From: Eretmocerus hayati
Lineage: Eukaryota; Arthropoda; Insecta; Hymenoptera; Aphelinidae
Assembly: GCA_029851415.1 (NCBI GenBank)
Contig: CM056743.1
Span: forward strand, 97,314,501-97,378,500
Direction: 5' to 3'
Length of the DNA stretch: 64,000 nt
The position numbers and the translations under genes were made by a program. The notes below the pieces were generated by a model. That model did no database searches. It was not told the origin of the DNA and worked only from the letters and a program-made list of their open reading frames with translations. This document shows, one piece after another, positions 10,050 through 18,284 of this stretch (position 1 is its first letter; every line of letters begins with the position of its first letter).

Positions 10050-10256
10050 TGATAAGACGCATGTGAACCGAGTCTTGCAATGGAATTAAGTAACGGATGG
10101 AGATATCGATATCATATAAACATCGTATAGTTCTGCGTGTGCGGTTGACACGTGCAGGAATTCCGAGACGTTACGCTATATGGATAAGCGATAAGACGTA
10201 TGTAACCCGATGCTTGCAGAGGAATTTAGTGACCGTTGAAGATATTATATAAACAT
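10050..10256 (-). promoter_or_regulatory. Duplicated promoter-like module
   Basis: Two copies of a module start with GATAAGACG.ATGT..ACC, continue through CTTGCA..GGAATT.AGT, and end in ATATAAACAT (10,050-10,124 and 10,190-10,256). On the minus strand each copy therefore begins with ATGTTTATAT, an AT-rich TATA-like stretch. The pair sits 240-450 bases upstream of the gene starting at 9809. A role as promoter or enhancer is inferred from position and duplication. Confidence 0.4.
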
Positions 10257-10604
10257 ATTTTTAGACGTTAAGATTCATAATTATCTTATCTCGACTACTT
10301 ACCAACCGTTTGTATGCTCAGCAACGACGGAGGTTGAGCTTGAGGTCTCAAATTACCCTTGGTATCGGGATACTATTTGCATCGTGGTATTTTTCAGCCG
10401 TTATTTCCGGCTTGCTTGATAATTGAGCTATTTATCATTCGATAAGATATGATTTACTCCAAACATCTCCGTTACAGAGAAACCGTTGCAAACTTTTTTG
10501 AGTGAGAGATGATTGTTATAATGCTTGAATGGTTTGACTAACTCTCTTCATATGTTTTCGAGGGTGTGGGTGAATAACAAGAGATAATTTGTATATTTGT
10601 CAAA

Positions 10605-10610
10605 TTTATT
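10605..10610 (-). terminator. Poly(A) signal after the protease gene
   Basis: AATAAA on the minus strand, 45 bases past the protease stop at 10655. It is the first one met after the tightly packed block of genes from 17,796 to 10,655, so it may serve several of them. Confidence 0.55.
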
Positions 10611-10654
10611 CAATATAATAAGGATTCATACATATATTACATATCGGAGATGTG

Positions 10655-11197
10655 TTAATTGAGTCTCGACTGACAGGATTGTACACACGAGCCCGAGCCC
10701 ACCGAGCTTTCTCGAGGAAATGTATAAACTCTATTCTTCATCACGCGTGCACGTAATTTCTTCATCACATCGCACCTGAATCGCGCAACGATCTCATCGT
10801 TTGAGCGGGTGTTGGAAGAAAAGATGCGCTGAAACGCGCGTAGAGTACCACCGCTGCACATGAAATACAGAAACATAATACAATATCCACCACAAACTTG
10901 CGAGTCATAACTCTGCATCGATTTCTTGTTCCATTCGTAGCGGTTGCAGTTTCTCTTGAGACGGTCGAGATGATGTGGTGAAGAGGGTGGTTGACCGTAG
11001 CTGTCGAAATATTTGCCATGTCCCCTCCTGTCAATGTAGATCCCAATCCGATGAGAACCCGGTTTGTTCGCCGTATCCAGATTCGAGATGATGGCGGCAG
11101 GCAAACTCAAGGCCTTTGGCACGTGATCGCCTGCGTAGACACCAATTGAGTTTGCCTCCAGGCCTCTAATCGCTCGCATTACCTGGCGTGTGTTCAT
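10655..11197 (-). CDS. PRO: Adenain-like cysteine protease
   Basis: Polinton PRO, related to the adenovirus maturation protease (C5/Ulp1-like fold), which would cleave capsid and core precursors. Counting from an upstream ATG at 11227, the expected catalytic residues are His59 (GSHRIGIY), Asp75 (KYFDSYG), Gln105 (SMQSYDS) and Cys112 (SQVCGGYC), in the right order and spacing. The fold segment GVYAGDHVPK lies near residue 29. I prefer the ATG at 11197 (MNTRQVMR), since the first ten codons are inside the upstream gene; the two genes then overlap by about 30 bases. At roughly 180 residues it is close to adenain's length. The frame is intact. It lies next to the virion genes it would process. 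Confidence 0.88.
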   Translation of the reverse strand: MNTRQVMRAIRGLEANSIGVYAGDHVPKALSLPAAIISNLDTANKPGSHRIGIYIDRRGHGKYFDSYGQPPSSPHHLDRLKRNCNRYEWNKKSMQSYDSQVCGGYCIMFLYFMCSGGTLRAFQRIFSSNTRSNDEIVARFRCDVMKKLRARVMKNRVYTFPRESSVGSGSCVQSCQSRLN

Positions 11198-11936
11198 CGC
11201 TGGTTGTGGACGTGGATGTAGATTCACTCGTCGGACCGTCGATTATGTTGTTGACACCCTCCTCGCCGAGGGGAAATTGGGGGCGGTCGTGCGGGCTACG
11301 TTTGATGTAGTCCACTGTATCACGGCCTGCGAGAGTTGCAGTTTTTCTTGAGAGTATTTCGTGGTACATTAGGGCAAATCGAACGTCTTCTTCCTGAATG
11401 TCGGGTCGGTCTCGAATCTCAATCGGTAGAATTGAGCGAAGCCACTTTCTGATCTGTTCAGCGTTGTGCAGAGCGCATCTGTTCTCCGCTTGATTGAATT
11501 CGTCTTTCACTGTCCTGAAAGCGTGATGAGTACACGTCGCGTTCCCGATGAATACCTTGTTGAGCTGTCTGAAATTCGGTCCTCTGTGCTGCTCGAGGTT
11601 GATATTTTTTCTGCCCATAATTGACTCGAGGTACTGAGCTTTTATACGGCCAATGACGTATATATTACCCGAATTCCTCGCAATTTCGATTAACCGAGCA
11701 CGCAGCTTGTCAATTGATATATCTCCATCCACCCATTCCAGTCCGTGAACTCGGCTCGTGCAGTAGTTGTTGGTAATCTTCATATCATCCGTGAGGAGAT
11801 CAAAAGCGTGCGGTGGTTTCACTATCCAATGCTGAACGATGCGGTTCGGCAGCGACACCACGGCTACTTCTTTGGGGACGAACTGCCTGGTCACATCTCG
11901 AAAACCGTGAATATCGATGGCAAAATCCATGACCAT
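11166..11936 (-). CDS. Exonuclease-like conserved Polinton protein
   Basis: A 256-aa intact frame between capsid and protease genes. The start, FAIDIHGFRD..RQFVPKEVAVV, then a HGLEW phrase near residue 65, an IYVIGRIK phrase near 92, and a late CALHNAEQIRKWL phrase near 155 match a protein type I recall from insect Polintons and other insect virus-like loci. The pattern resembles an RNase H-fold nuclease (acidic residue in the first strand, conserved His), but I cannot place all catalytic residues. The C-terminal 30 residues are Ser/Thr-rich and disordered. It may process DNA ends or be a structural protein. Function uncertain. Confidence 0.6.
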   Translation of the reverse strand: MVMDFAIDIHGFRDVTRQFVPKEVAVVSLPNRIVQHWIVKPPHAFDLLTDDMKITNNYCTSRVHGLEWVDGDISIDKLRARLIEIARNSGNIYVIGRIKAQYLESIMGRKNINLEQHRGPNFRQLNKVFIGNATCTHHAFRTVKDEFNQAENRCALHNAEQIRKWLRSILPIEIRDRPDIQEEDVRFALMYHEILSRKTATLAGRDTVDYIKRSPHDRPQFPLGEEGVNNIIDGPTSESTSTSTTSDEHTPGNASD

Positions 11937-12042
11937 GGTTACTACCTTGGTGCGTCGATATTGTAACTGGGCAAACTGATGCTCTCTGCTGGCCAGCAGC
12001 CACCCTTATACACTCATCCCCTCCATCATCCTCTCTCCCACC

Positions 12043-13377
12043 TCATGCGCCAAAGTCCGTTATGATTTGCCTGCTCGCGTCGATTTCGAGGACGTTGTCG
12101 TACTCGGCGTAAACTATGCAATTGATGGTCTGCGCGAGCGCCTCGTCGAATCGGACTTCTATGCGCACGCTACCCGAGCGAACGAGATTCCAATGCGTTG
12201 CCGAGTGGGCGGATAGATCGGGAGTCAGATCAAACGCTGTGATAAAGTTTCCTCTTCTGTAGTTGAGTCGATCGATGCCTATGCCCTCGTTTGCAAAGTG
12301 AATTCCCGTGCCCGAAAAGAGCGTTTGGAAAGTATCGATGTAGAGTTGATTATTTCCGGTGAACTTTGGCTGCAGTGGTTTGCATGGAACCTGAACACCG
12401 TCGACGTATAGAGATAAGTAATTGATTCCAAAATGTTGGAAATTGAATGGGTTCATTCGTCGGTTTCCGTTGAATGCTCTGTTGTCCACGAATCCAATGA
12501 TGATCCGCTTAGGTAGTTGCCCGAGAATCACGTTGTCCAATGTATCTCCGAGGATGCCCGTGTGCATCGTGAAGGATTTTACCTCGACCCTGGTGATTGG
12601 ATATTTGTCCGTTGATTTGGATAGCGCGTTTGCGTGTCCCACTAATACTCCGGGGCTTGTTTTAACTCGACGAACCACGAGAGATACCTCTTTGATTTGA
12701 ACGCTGAAGCGCCCGTCGTCGGAGGCGTCCATGAGACAGAAAGCGTCTTTGCTTCGTACCAGACGTACTCTCATCTCCACACCGTTGATGAGCATACGGT
12801 CTTGGTTGAACAAATCGCAATGTAAATGGCCAATCATGTCAACAACTTTACCACCCAACGTGAAATACTGACGATAGGCTAGTCCGTTGTTTGCTGCTTC
12901 TCCCTCGGCGTTTGCAGCAGCATCGAATTTGTTGCTCGTGTCCTCTCGCCATAAGCACGATGTCAAGTGGGATTCCTTAGCTGCAGGACTATAGTTTAGA
13001 AGAGATTCCAAGTAGGCGCGGTATGGGTAGGCGTTGTTGGGTGGTGAGACAGCTTTTTGATTGAGAAATACATCAACCTGATGGAAGAGCGAGTGTAAAA
13101 AGTTGTTGATGGGCGCTGCCTTTCGATTCTCGGCTTCCGCGGCTACGGGTATGATTTTTGCTTGCACATGGAGCATAGTGTGAGCGAGATCCAGGTAATG
13201 CTCGCTAGCGGAAGGGACGACAAATTCGATTGGGGCGTCACCCTCGTCTGTCAGCGAAAAAACAGGCTTGTAATACAGAAAACTGCTGCTTTCGATCGAA
13301 GTTTGCGTCGAGGGCAGGGAAAAAATGTCCAGCTCGCTCGACATGCACTCATTCGAATGGGTATGTAAGAACGCCAT
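12043..13377 (-). CDS. MCP: Major capsid protein (double jelly roll, hexon-like)
   Basis: A 444-aa protein from the ATG at 13377, which lies eight bases after the stop of the preceding gene; an upstream ATG at 13404 overlaps that gene and is less likely. The sequence matches the Polinton major capsid protein, which is predicted to form trimers with two jelly-roll folds per subunit, as in adenovirus hexon. Recognisable segments are an N-terminal SELDIFSLPSTQTS, a central SLFHQVDVFLNQK, and NPFNFQHFGINYLSLYVDG near residue 310. The frame is intact. Neighbours are the core, pX-like and penton-like genes, so this is a virion cassette. This indicates that the element derives from, or can form, virus particles. 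Confidence 0.88.
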   Translation of the reverse strand: MAFLHTHSNECMSSELDIFSLPSTQTSIESSSFLYYKPVFSLTDEGDAPIEFVVPSASEHYLDLAHTMLHVQAKIIPVAAEAENRKAAPINNFLHSLFHQVDVFLNQKAVSPPNNAYPYRAYLESLLNYSPAAKESHLTSCLWREDTSNKFDAAANAEGEAANNGLAYRQYFTLGGKVVDMIGHLHCDLFNQDRMLINGVEMRVRLVRSKDAFCLMDASDDGRFSVQIKEVSLVVRRVKTSPGVLVGHANALSKSTDKYPITRVEVKSFTMHTGILGDTLDNVILGQLPKRIIIGFVDNRAFNGNRRMNPFNFQHFGINYLSLYVDGVQVPCKPLQPKFTGNNQLYIDTFQTLFSGTGIHFANEGIGIDRLNYRRGNFITAFDLTPDLSAHSATHWNLVRSGSVRIEVRFDEALAQTINCIVYAEYDNVLEIDASRQIITDFGA

Positions 13378-13384
13378 GACCACT

Positions 13385-13618
13385 CTAGATACCGTGCGGG
13401 CCAAAGATATCCGACAAATTTCTCACTCTCGGGGTCTTCCGCTTCACAGATGATCTCCCAGTCTTCTTTTTAGGTTTGCTCCGAGTCACTTTTCTTTTCT
13501 TGACCTTACTGCTGCCACGAGAGGCTACGGTGCGCACGGATCCACGCGTTTTACGAGACTGTCGTCGTCGCTTCGCCGCTCGCGATTTATAGCCAGAACC
13601 TTTCATCATCTCTGCCAA
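13385..13618 (-). CDS. Basic virion core protein
   Basis: A 77-aa protein with about 40% Lys and Arg (for example KKRKVTRSKPKKK). It would bind and condense DNA in the capsid, as adenovirus proteins VII and mu do; that role is inferred from charge and position between pX-like and major capsid genes. There is no cysteine. Only the last ten residues (LSDIFGPHGI) are neutral. Its start is four bases from the end of the upstream gene (13623), so the two are tightly packed. Confidence 0.65.
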   Translation of the reverse strand: MAEMMKGSGYKSRAAKRRRQSRKTRGSVRTVASRGSSKVKKRKVTRSKPKKKTGRSSVKRKTPRVRNLSDIFGPHGI

Positions 13619-13622
13619 TTTC

Positions 13623-13910
13623 TCAGCTGCTTTCTTTTTGAGTTTTTTTACCAGATTCCTTAGCCCGGTTCTGCAGAGAATCCGTAAAATTCATGCCGTT
13701 ATTCGCCACGTCGTCCAATACGTTGATGCCGGTACGCATGGCCTTTTTACCCACCGCTTTGACACCACTAGCGATGTACGGTAGAATCCTTCTCGCGAGC
13801 CCACCAAGCCAAGCACCAACACCTCGGCCGCGCTGATAAGTGGATCCCGTGAAGTATCTTTTCACACCACCACCGATTTGGTCCTCGTAATATGCTACGT
13901 AATGACTCAT
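13623..13910 (-). CDS. pVI/pX-like membrane-active virion protein
   Basis: A 95-aa protein with a Gly-rich segment (QIGGGVKRYF near residue 11, then YQRGRGVGAWLGGLARRI near 25) followed by an amphipathic helix (PYIASGVKAVGKKAM). This layout is common in insect Polintons and recalls adenovirus precursor peptides. IGGG/V fits the adenain consensus (M/I/L)xGG/x, so the neighbouring protease could release the helix. A membrane-disrupting role on entry is inferred from family analogy. Frame intact; it lies between penton-like and core genes. Confidence 0.6.
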   Translation of the reverse strand: MSHYVAYYEDQIGGGVKRYFTGSTYQRGRGVGAWLGGLARRILPYIASGVKAVGKKAMRTGINVLDDVANNGMNFTDSLQNRAKESGKKTQKESS

Positions 13911-13920
13911 GATATCATTT

Positions 13921-14724
13921 TTAGCGGTTGCGCTTGAAATGAAGCGTAACCGTCAGAGTACCGTACTCGAATGGTATGTGCTGGCCATGTTGATTCCTTA
14001 TATCTATCTCTATGCTCTGAATACCGTGTTGGAGCAGAGGGATGTAGTTAATCGGTGCAAACTGTTTCGTGATATTGCCGCCAAACTCGTATCTAGAACC
14101 GTCCAATGAGACGATTCTTAGTAATCCGGCTTGGGTGTCACCTACTGTATACGGCTCACAAATATCTGTGTAGACGAATAGCTGATCCGGTATTGCTCGA
14201 GACAACGAAGCGGGTCTTGTCCCCGCAACAATGGTGTCGGGTGATGTTTTGAATGTACCCGTGTTTCGCTGCTCGGGATCTTCGAAGCCAAAGATACGGA
14301 GAATTTTCTCGTTAAAAATCGTGTAATGCGACTGTGTGCACGAGCAATTTTGCCTGAAAACGTAAAACCCTTTCCGCAAGTCAGCAGGTTCGAATACGTA
14401 ATGTTTCTCATCTATCTGCGAGCTATTGATTTCGGCGGCCAGTTGTTCAATCGTGGAGTATATACCAACCGGATAGTAGAGTTTCTGATCAAAGTCGTCC
14501 GCCAATTCTCCTCCGGATTTGTTGAAAATGTACGTGTTTTCGTTTTCTTGAATGTGCATTATCGTGCAGGGTATATGGATTTCGGCGAGGCCAACACGCC
14601 AATCACCCGTGAGTCGAATCTCTCGGGGCAGATGGGTGGTAAAGCACGACGTTGCGTTGTCGGGATAGTATTGCATGCTGCTGTTGCTCGGTAGGACCAA
14701 GTAAAAATCGTCTTGAAATTCCAT
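13921..14724 (-). CDS. mCP: Minor capsid protein (penton-like single jelly roll)
   Basis: A 267-aa intact protein. The N-terminus FYLVLPSNSSMQYYPDN, then TTHLPREIRLTGDWRVGLAEIHIP, is the typical opening of the Polinton penton-like protein, which fills the five-fold vertices of the capsid. The C-terminus ends in a strand-like TLTVTLHFKRNR. It is encoded 15 bases from the integrase gene and 10 bases from the pX-like gene, consistent with a compact late cluster. No lesions seen. Confidence 0.82.
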   Translation of the reverse strand: MEFQDDFYLVLPSNSSMQYYPDNATSCFTTHLPREIRLTGDWRVGLAEIHIPCTIMHIQENENTYIFNKSGGELADDFDQKLYYPVGIYSTIEQLAAEINSSQIDEKHYVFEPADLRKGFYVFRQNCSCTQSHYTIFNEKILRIFGFEDPEQRNTGTFKTSPDTIVAGTRPASLSRAIPDQLFVYTDICEPYTVGDTQAGLLRIVSLDGSRYEFGGNITKQFAPINYIPLLQHGIQSIEIDIRNQHGQHIPFEYGTLTVTLHFKRNR

Positions 14725-14739
14725 CGCGAGCCTCGAATC

Positions 14740-15891
14740 TCAAATCGACTCTAATTCGCTAGCTTTCACCCAACTGTTGAACTTGGCAGGATATCCGAGC
14801 CACTTGACGAGTACTTCTTTATTGTTACCACGTCCTCTGGATTTTATGACACTCTCTACTTTGAAATTCTGATCATCCGCCAAACGTTCTTTCCCAACCA
14901 GGGTGAGTTCTTCGGTATAAAAATACCCGTCGATGATCTCGTCGTTCAAGTCTTGGAGCTCGTACGTGTACAAATTCTGACGGAGTGAAACCCTGCTTAT
15001 TTTGAAGATTTCTTCGCTGTAGTTTCTTTCGTGACCTTTCTCAAACGTATGTTTCGTGCGACTAATGCGTACGTAATCACCGACCGCGTATTTAGCTGTA
15101 AATCTCGCGCTTCTTTTTCGGTTGACGGTTTGGCTCAGCGCGCGGTGTTCCAAATTCTCTCTAGCCACTCTGGCGTTATGAATCGTGACCTTTACAGGCC
15201 TCATTTTCGTGCCGGTGTGCAAAGTGTGATTGTACGCGTGTAATATATCCTGTATGACGTCGATGTAGCGCTTAGTGTTTTTGTGAGTAAAATAGCGCCA
15301 GATATGCTCTTTGATTGTTCTGATGAGCCGTTCTACGCACGCGCACTCGATATCGGGATTTCTTGCAACTCTGAAACTGATATCTCGCTCCTTGAGGAGC
15401 TTCTGAAACGGGGCACCGACAAACTCCTTACCGCGATCCGATTGTAAGCAGATTGGAATGCGTCCGTTGGCTCTCTTGAGGATGTTTTTGAACGCTGTTG
15501 CCACGGCCGAAGCAGTCTTATCGCGAAGTAATTCTACCCATGCGTATTTACTCAGCACGTCGACGACAACGAGGAGATGATTGTAACCGTCGTTGTATTC
15601 TTGTAGCGTTGTGAGTTGCATCAGATCGCATTCCCATACGTCGTCGATGTTGGTGACGTCATATCGTAATCTCGGGAATCTCCTGCGGATAGGCCTGTGT
15701 AGGGTATAAGCGTCTTGGTTGCTCAGCCATTTATACACTTGTTTTCTCTCTTTATCGTCCGCAAGGGGGTTACCTTTTCTGTTTACGCGTAGCAAATTCC
15801 GTGCACCCGCGTAGCCAGCCTCGTGGCTTGGATCGTAATACTGCTCCGAGTAGTCGTGCATTTCTTTCTTCACAGATTCATCCTCTGCCAT
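14740..15891 (-). CDS. INT: Retroviral-type integrase with chromodomain
   Basis: A 383-aa intact frame. The catalytic triad is Asp89 (WECDLMQL), Asp152 (LQSDRGKEF) and Glu187 (CACVERLIRTIKE), with the exact D-35-E spacing of the rve family. An SH3-like part follows (about 245-320), and the last 40 residues (FKVESVIKSRGRG.. to VLVKWLGYP..NSWV) form a chromodomain that could direct insertion to modified chromatin. The enzyme would insert the linear element DNA and create the 6-bp duplication seen at 7310 and 41892. It overlaps the upstream 274-aa gene by 22 bases. Because the frame is intact, it could act on related copies in trans. Confidence 0.93.
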   Translation of the reverse strand: MAEDESVKKEMHDYSEQYYDPSHEAGYAGARNLLRVNRKGNPLADDKERKQVYKWLSNQDAYTLHRPIRRRFPRLRYDVTNIDDVWECDLMQLTTLQEYNDGYNHLLVVVDVLSKYAWVELLRDKTASAVATAFKNILKRANGRIPICLQSDRGKEFVGAPFQKLLKERDISFRVARNPDIECACVERLIRTIKEHIWRYFTHKNTKRYIDVIQDILHAYNHTLHTGTKMRPVKVTIHNARVARENLEHRALSQTVNRKRSARFTAKYAVGDYVRISRTKHTFEKGHERNYSEEIFKISRVSLRQNLYTYELQDLNDEIIDGYFYTEELTLVGKERLADDQNFKVESVIKSRGRGNNKEVLVKWLGYPAKFNSWVKASELESI

Positions 15892-16694
15892 TTCCTGATC
15901 TTTCCTTTCGCTGTGGGTGACGCGTCTTGAGCTAAACTAGCGTTCAGGCTTGCGGCTGCTTCGGCCCAGGGATCAGGGACTGAGCGTGCGACGCGTCGTT
16001 TTGCTGTATTTATGGGGTCCGTCAGCCTTTCCCCTATTCGCACGATGTTTGCGTTACCGATTAATTCGGTCGGGGTGCCGGTAATTCTTATAAACTTTGC
16101 AAATTCTAGCTGCCCAACGGGCAGTGCGCTGCCATCCTCATCTCTCTCTGTTTTTCTGCCTCTTTTGACGGGTCGTTTCCGAACGACATCGTTCAAGAGC
16201 TCGACAATATTGGAAGCTTGAATCGTGTGACCGTCTATGGTAACAGTACCCGTGTCGTCCCACTTGAGCCGGTCAGGTGCTGCTATTTTCCAATGCTGTA
16301 GGAGTCTTTTTGCTCGGTTTTTGTATAACCGCGGGATATTGCTTAAAATCTCTTGCTCACTCAGAGGTGATAATTCGGATTCCGACTCGTTTGATTCCGC
16401 TGTTTCGGGCTTTTCGTTTAATCCGTCACGCAACACAAGAAAACGTCGCAGTACTTGCAGATATCGTTTGCATTTTTCGTCAACCGTACCAAATTTTTTA
16501 GTGTGGAGGATATCAAACATCTCCGAGTCGAGTCTCGAAAGCGGGTCGCCAGGTGTTTGAACGGATTCCGTGACCATATCATCAGATGGTTTTGGGGTAT
16601 ATGACGTTTGCGGGTCCGAGTGGTGTTGCTGGTGGCGTTGGAGTCGATCCAACGTCGTCTCGGGCACAACGACCATTTTACGGAGTCTGTCCAT
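15870..16694 (-). CDS. Conserved Polinton protein, 274 aa, unknown function
   Basis: An intact frame. The N-terminus MDRLRKMVVVPETTLDRLQ and a central region (LDSEMFDILHTKK near residue 55, KYLQVLRRF near 75, WDDTGTVTIDGHTIQASNIVELLND near 145-170) are shared, as far as I recall, by insect Polintons, where the gene sits between integrase and ATPase genes. A Lys/Arg cluster (RKRPVKRGRKTERD) follows. The pattern of an anti-repressor-like winged region is possible but unproven. Its end overlaps the integrase start, suggesting coupled expression. Confidence 0.65.
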   Translation of the reverse strand: MDRLRKMVVVPETTLDRLQRHQQHHSDPQTSYTPKPSDDMVTESVQTPGDPLSRLDSEMFDILHTKKFGTVDEKCKRYLQVLRRFLVLRDGLNEKPETAESNESESELSPLSEQEILSNIPRLYKNRAKRLLQHWKIAAPDRLKWDDTGTVTIDGHTIQASNIVELLNDVVRKRPVKRGRKTERDEDGSALPVGQLEFAKFIRITGTPTELIGNANIVRIGERLTDPINTAKRRVARSVPDPWAEAAASLNASLAQDASPTAKGKIRKWQRMNL

Positions 16695-16695
16695 G

Positions 16696-17064
16696 TCACT
16701 GTATAAGTTTAGTAACCAGAGCGCCGAGAATTGGACTCAATAGTAACGGTAGAAACGACCCTCCGCTCTGAACAATGGTCTTCTTCTTTTTGCGCCAATC
16801 CGATGTATTTTTATGAGCCAACTGTCGTAATACCTTTTTGTGGCGTCGGAGCCTTCTCTTTTCGTTATCTTTTAGAGATACAACACCGTGGAGCACGTTG
16901 AGAGCGCACTCGCAAATACACTTTACGAGTATCTTATCGGCTTCGCGCAGCAGCACAGTTCGTTGACGGGGATCAGCGTGTCGGACAGCTTGTGAAATAT
17001 GGATGCGTTTGTTTGTGAAATGCTTACCGGGCAAGCGTGCGCTTTCCGATCCTGCTTCAGCCAT
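16696..17064 (-). CDS. Small conserved Polinton protein with a hydrophobic tail
   Basis: A 122-aa frame ending one base before the next gene. Two family landmarks: CICECALNVLHGVVSLKDNEKRRLRRHKKVLR split around residues 50-80, and a C-terminal membrane-like segment FLPLLLSPILGALVTKLI. I recall the same arrangement in many insect Polintons, with no known function. The tail could be a membrane or capsid-associated helix. The basic KKKK run just before it supports membrane orientation or DNA contact. Frame intact. Confidence 0.65.
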   Translation of the reverse strand: MAEAGSESARLPGKHFTNKRIHISQAVRHADPRQRTVLLREADKILVKCICECALNVLHGVVSLKDNEKRRLRRHKKVLRQLAHKNTSDWRKKKKTIVQSGGSFLPLLLSPILGALVTKLIQ

Positions 17065-17130
17065 TGTTCGCGATAAACTGGAGCATTCGACTATGTGGAG
17101 CGAATACTTGTTCTCGGATCGTAGTCCTCC

Positions 17131-17796
17131 TCAGGAATTTAATTTTACATACTTTGGCACGTAAGCATAGTGGACTTCATCATCAGGGAAGATCCCGGTG
17201 CGGAATCTGAATTCGTCGAGAGCGTTCTGCGAAAGATCTAGAAAAAGATACGAGTGTGGCTCTCTCGTTGCGTCCAGATAAGCGTCGCGTAAGAATCGTG
17301 GATCTTCCGGACAAACTTGACGCGCTAGATGCTGTATTTGCGCTCTGTCTCGAGGGTTTTTGAAAATAACCAAATATTTCGTGTTCAAGCTAATATCCCT
17401 TTGCGCTTTGCCTTGATGAAACATATTCTGCGCGATGAAAATGACACTGATGTTCCGATGATGCGATCCCTTTGTGAATAAATCCAACACCAGGTCATTC
17501 GAGGATTCACGCATCAGGTCATCCAGGATCAGCAGTTTTTTCTTCTCGTTGTCGTTCGAGTAGTCGGTTGGTTGAGGAAGACCTTCTCGAAACTCGATTT
17601 GGAAGCCGGGAATACCCGTTCTTAAATCTCTGGAGTAGGTCTCCTGCCATTCGGCGTAATAAAATAGAATTCGATCGAAGCGCACGTTGCAAATATCCGG
17701 CAAATGGGCGAGAAATCTACGGACCCACTGAGTCTTACCACATGAAGTAGGTCCGCAAATACAGCTCGTGAATGGGTGCTGCCACCTTACGTCCAT
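17131..17796 (-). CDS. ATP: Genome-packaging ATPase (FtsK/HerA, A32-like)
   Basis: A 221-aa intact protein. Walker A is GPTSCGKT at residues 15-22 and Walker B is LLILDD at 88-93. These belong to the FtsK-HerA packaging ATPases of double-jelly-roll viruses and Polintons, which pump DNA into the capsid. A later IFIAQNMF phrase fits the sensor region. The gene is upstream of the integrase group and followed by a 66-base gap. Its presence with capsid and protease genes shows that the parent element had a full morphogenesis set. Confidence 0.92.
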   Translation of the reverse strand: MDVRWQHPFTSCICGPTSCGKTQWVRRFLAHLPDICNVRFDRILFYYAEWQETYSRDLRTGIPGFQIEFREGLPQPTDYSNDNEKKKLLILDDLMRESSNDLVLDLFTKGSHHRNISVIFIAQNMFHQGKAQRDISLNTKYLVIFKNPRDRAQIQHLARQVCPEDPRFLRDAYLDATREPHSYLFLDLSQNALDEFRFRTGIFPDDEVHYAYVPKYVKLNS

Positions 17797-18284
17797 CTTG
17801 ACAACTGAGCGGAGGAAGGAGAATTTCGCAATTTATATCATCTACCAATGAAACTCTCGCTACGTCCGCTGGACCGAGCCATACCCGCGGGCGGGCGGGC
17901 GGCGGCGGCGGCGGCGGGGCGGGGAACGTGCGGCTATGAGCTAACGGCCGCACGCGCGCTCCGCAAAGAGCTAAGCCGAGTCTCCCGTGAATAAGCTCAG
18001 GACCGCGAGGATGAGCTCTACCCTTCCGCGAGAGAGAGGAGCTTACCCTCGCGTGGATCAGCTTTTTACGCGCGAGAATCAGCTCAGCCGCGTGAGTTGC
18101 GATCGTGCGTGCACGCGTGTTATCGTCGCCTAGGCGCATGGGGACTTCAATCTGGAGATGTAGGATGGTTTCAATGAAATGGGAAGCGTCATTCATGGTA
18201 CGAGCAGTATTCATTATTTGCATCATCATCATCACAATCATCAAATATATTCTCATATTTTACATTAATCCAAGTAACGTCAGA
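17797..18284. other. GC-rich non-coding gap between ATPase and polymerase genes
   Basis: A (CGGG)n/(CGG)n block at about 17,889-17,925 is followed by repeated GAGCTnA/AGCTCAG motifs and CGCGAG hairpins to about 18,120. A frame is open across it but its composition (proline-rich low complexity) suggests chance. It might hold a promoter for the packaging and virion genes downstream on the minus strand. AT-rich sequence follows to the polymerase end. Confidence 0.5.

Larger units (their letters stand above)
9810..10654. other. Non-coding gap between protease and the 3' gene
   Basis: About 845 bases without a convincing gene. It contains a duplicated 70-base module (10,050-10,124 and 10,190-10,256), a poly(A) signal at 10605-10610 for the gene cluster ending at 10655, and several GATAAG motifs. 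As both neighbours are on the minus strand, this is the likely promoter region of the gene starting at 9809. Confidence 0.6.

Noticed and set aside
17735..18256. 173-codon frame antisense-side of the GC-rich gap
   Set aside because: Proline/alanine-rich low-complexity translation of CGG repeats, overlapping the ATPase start; no conserved features.
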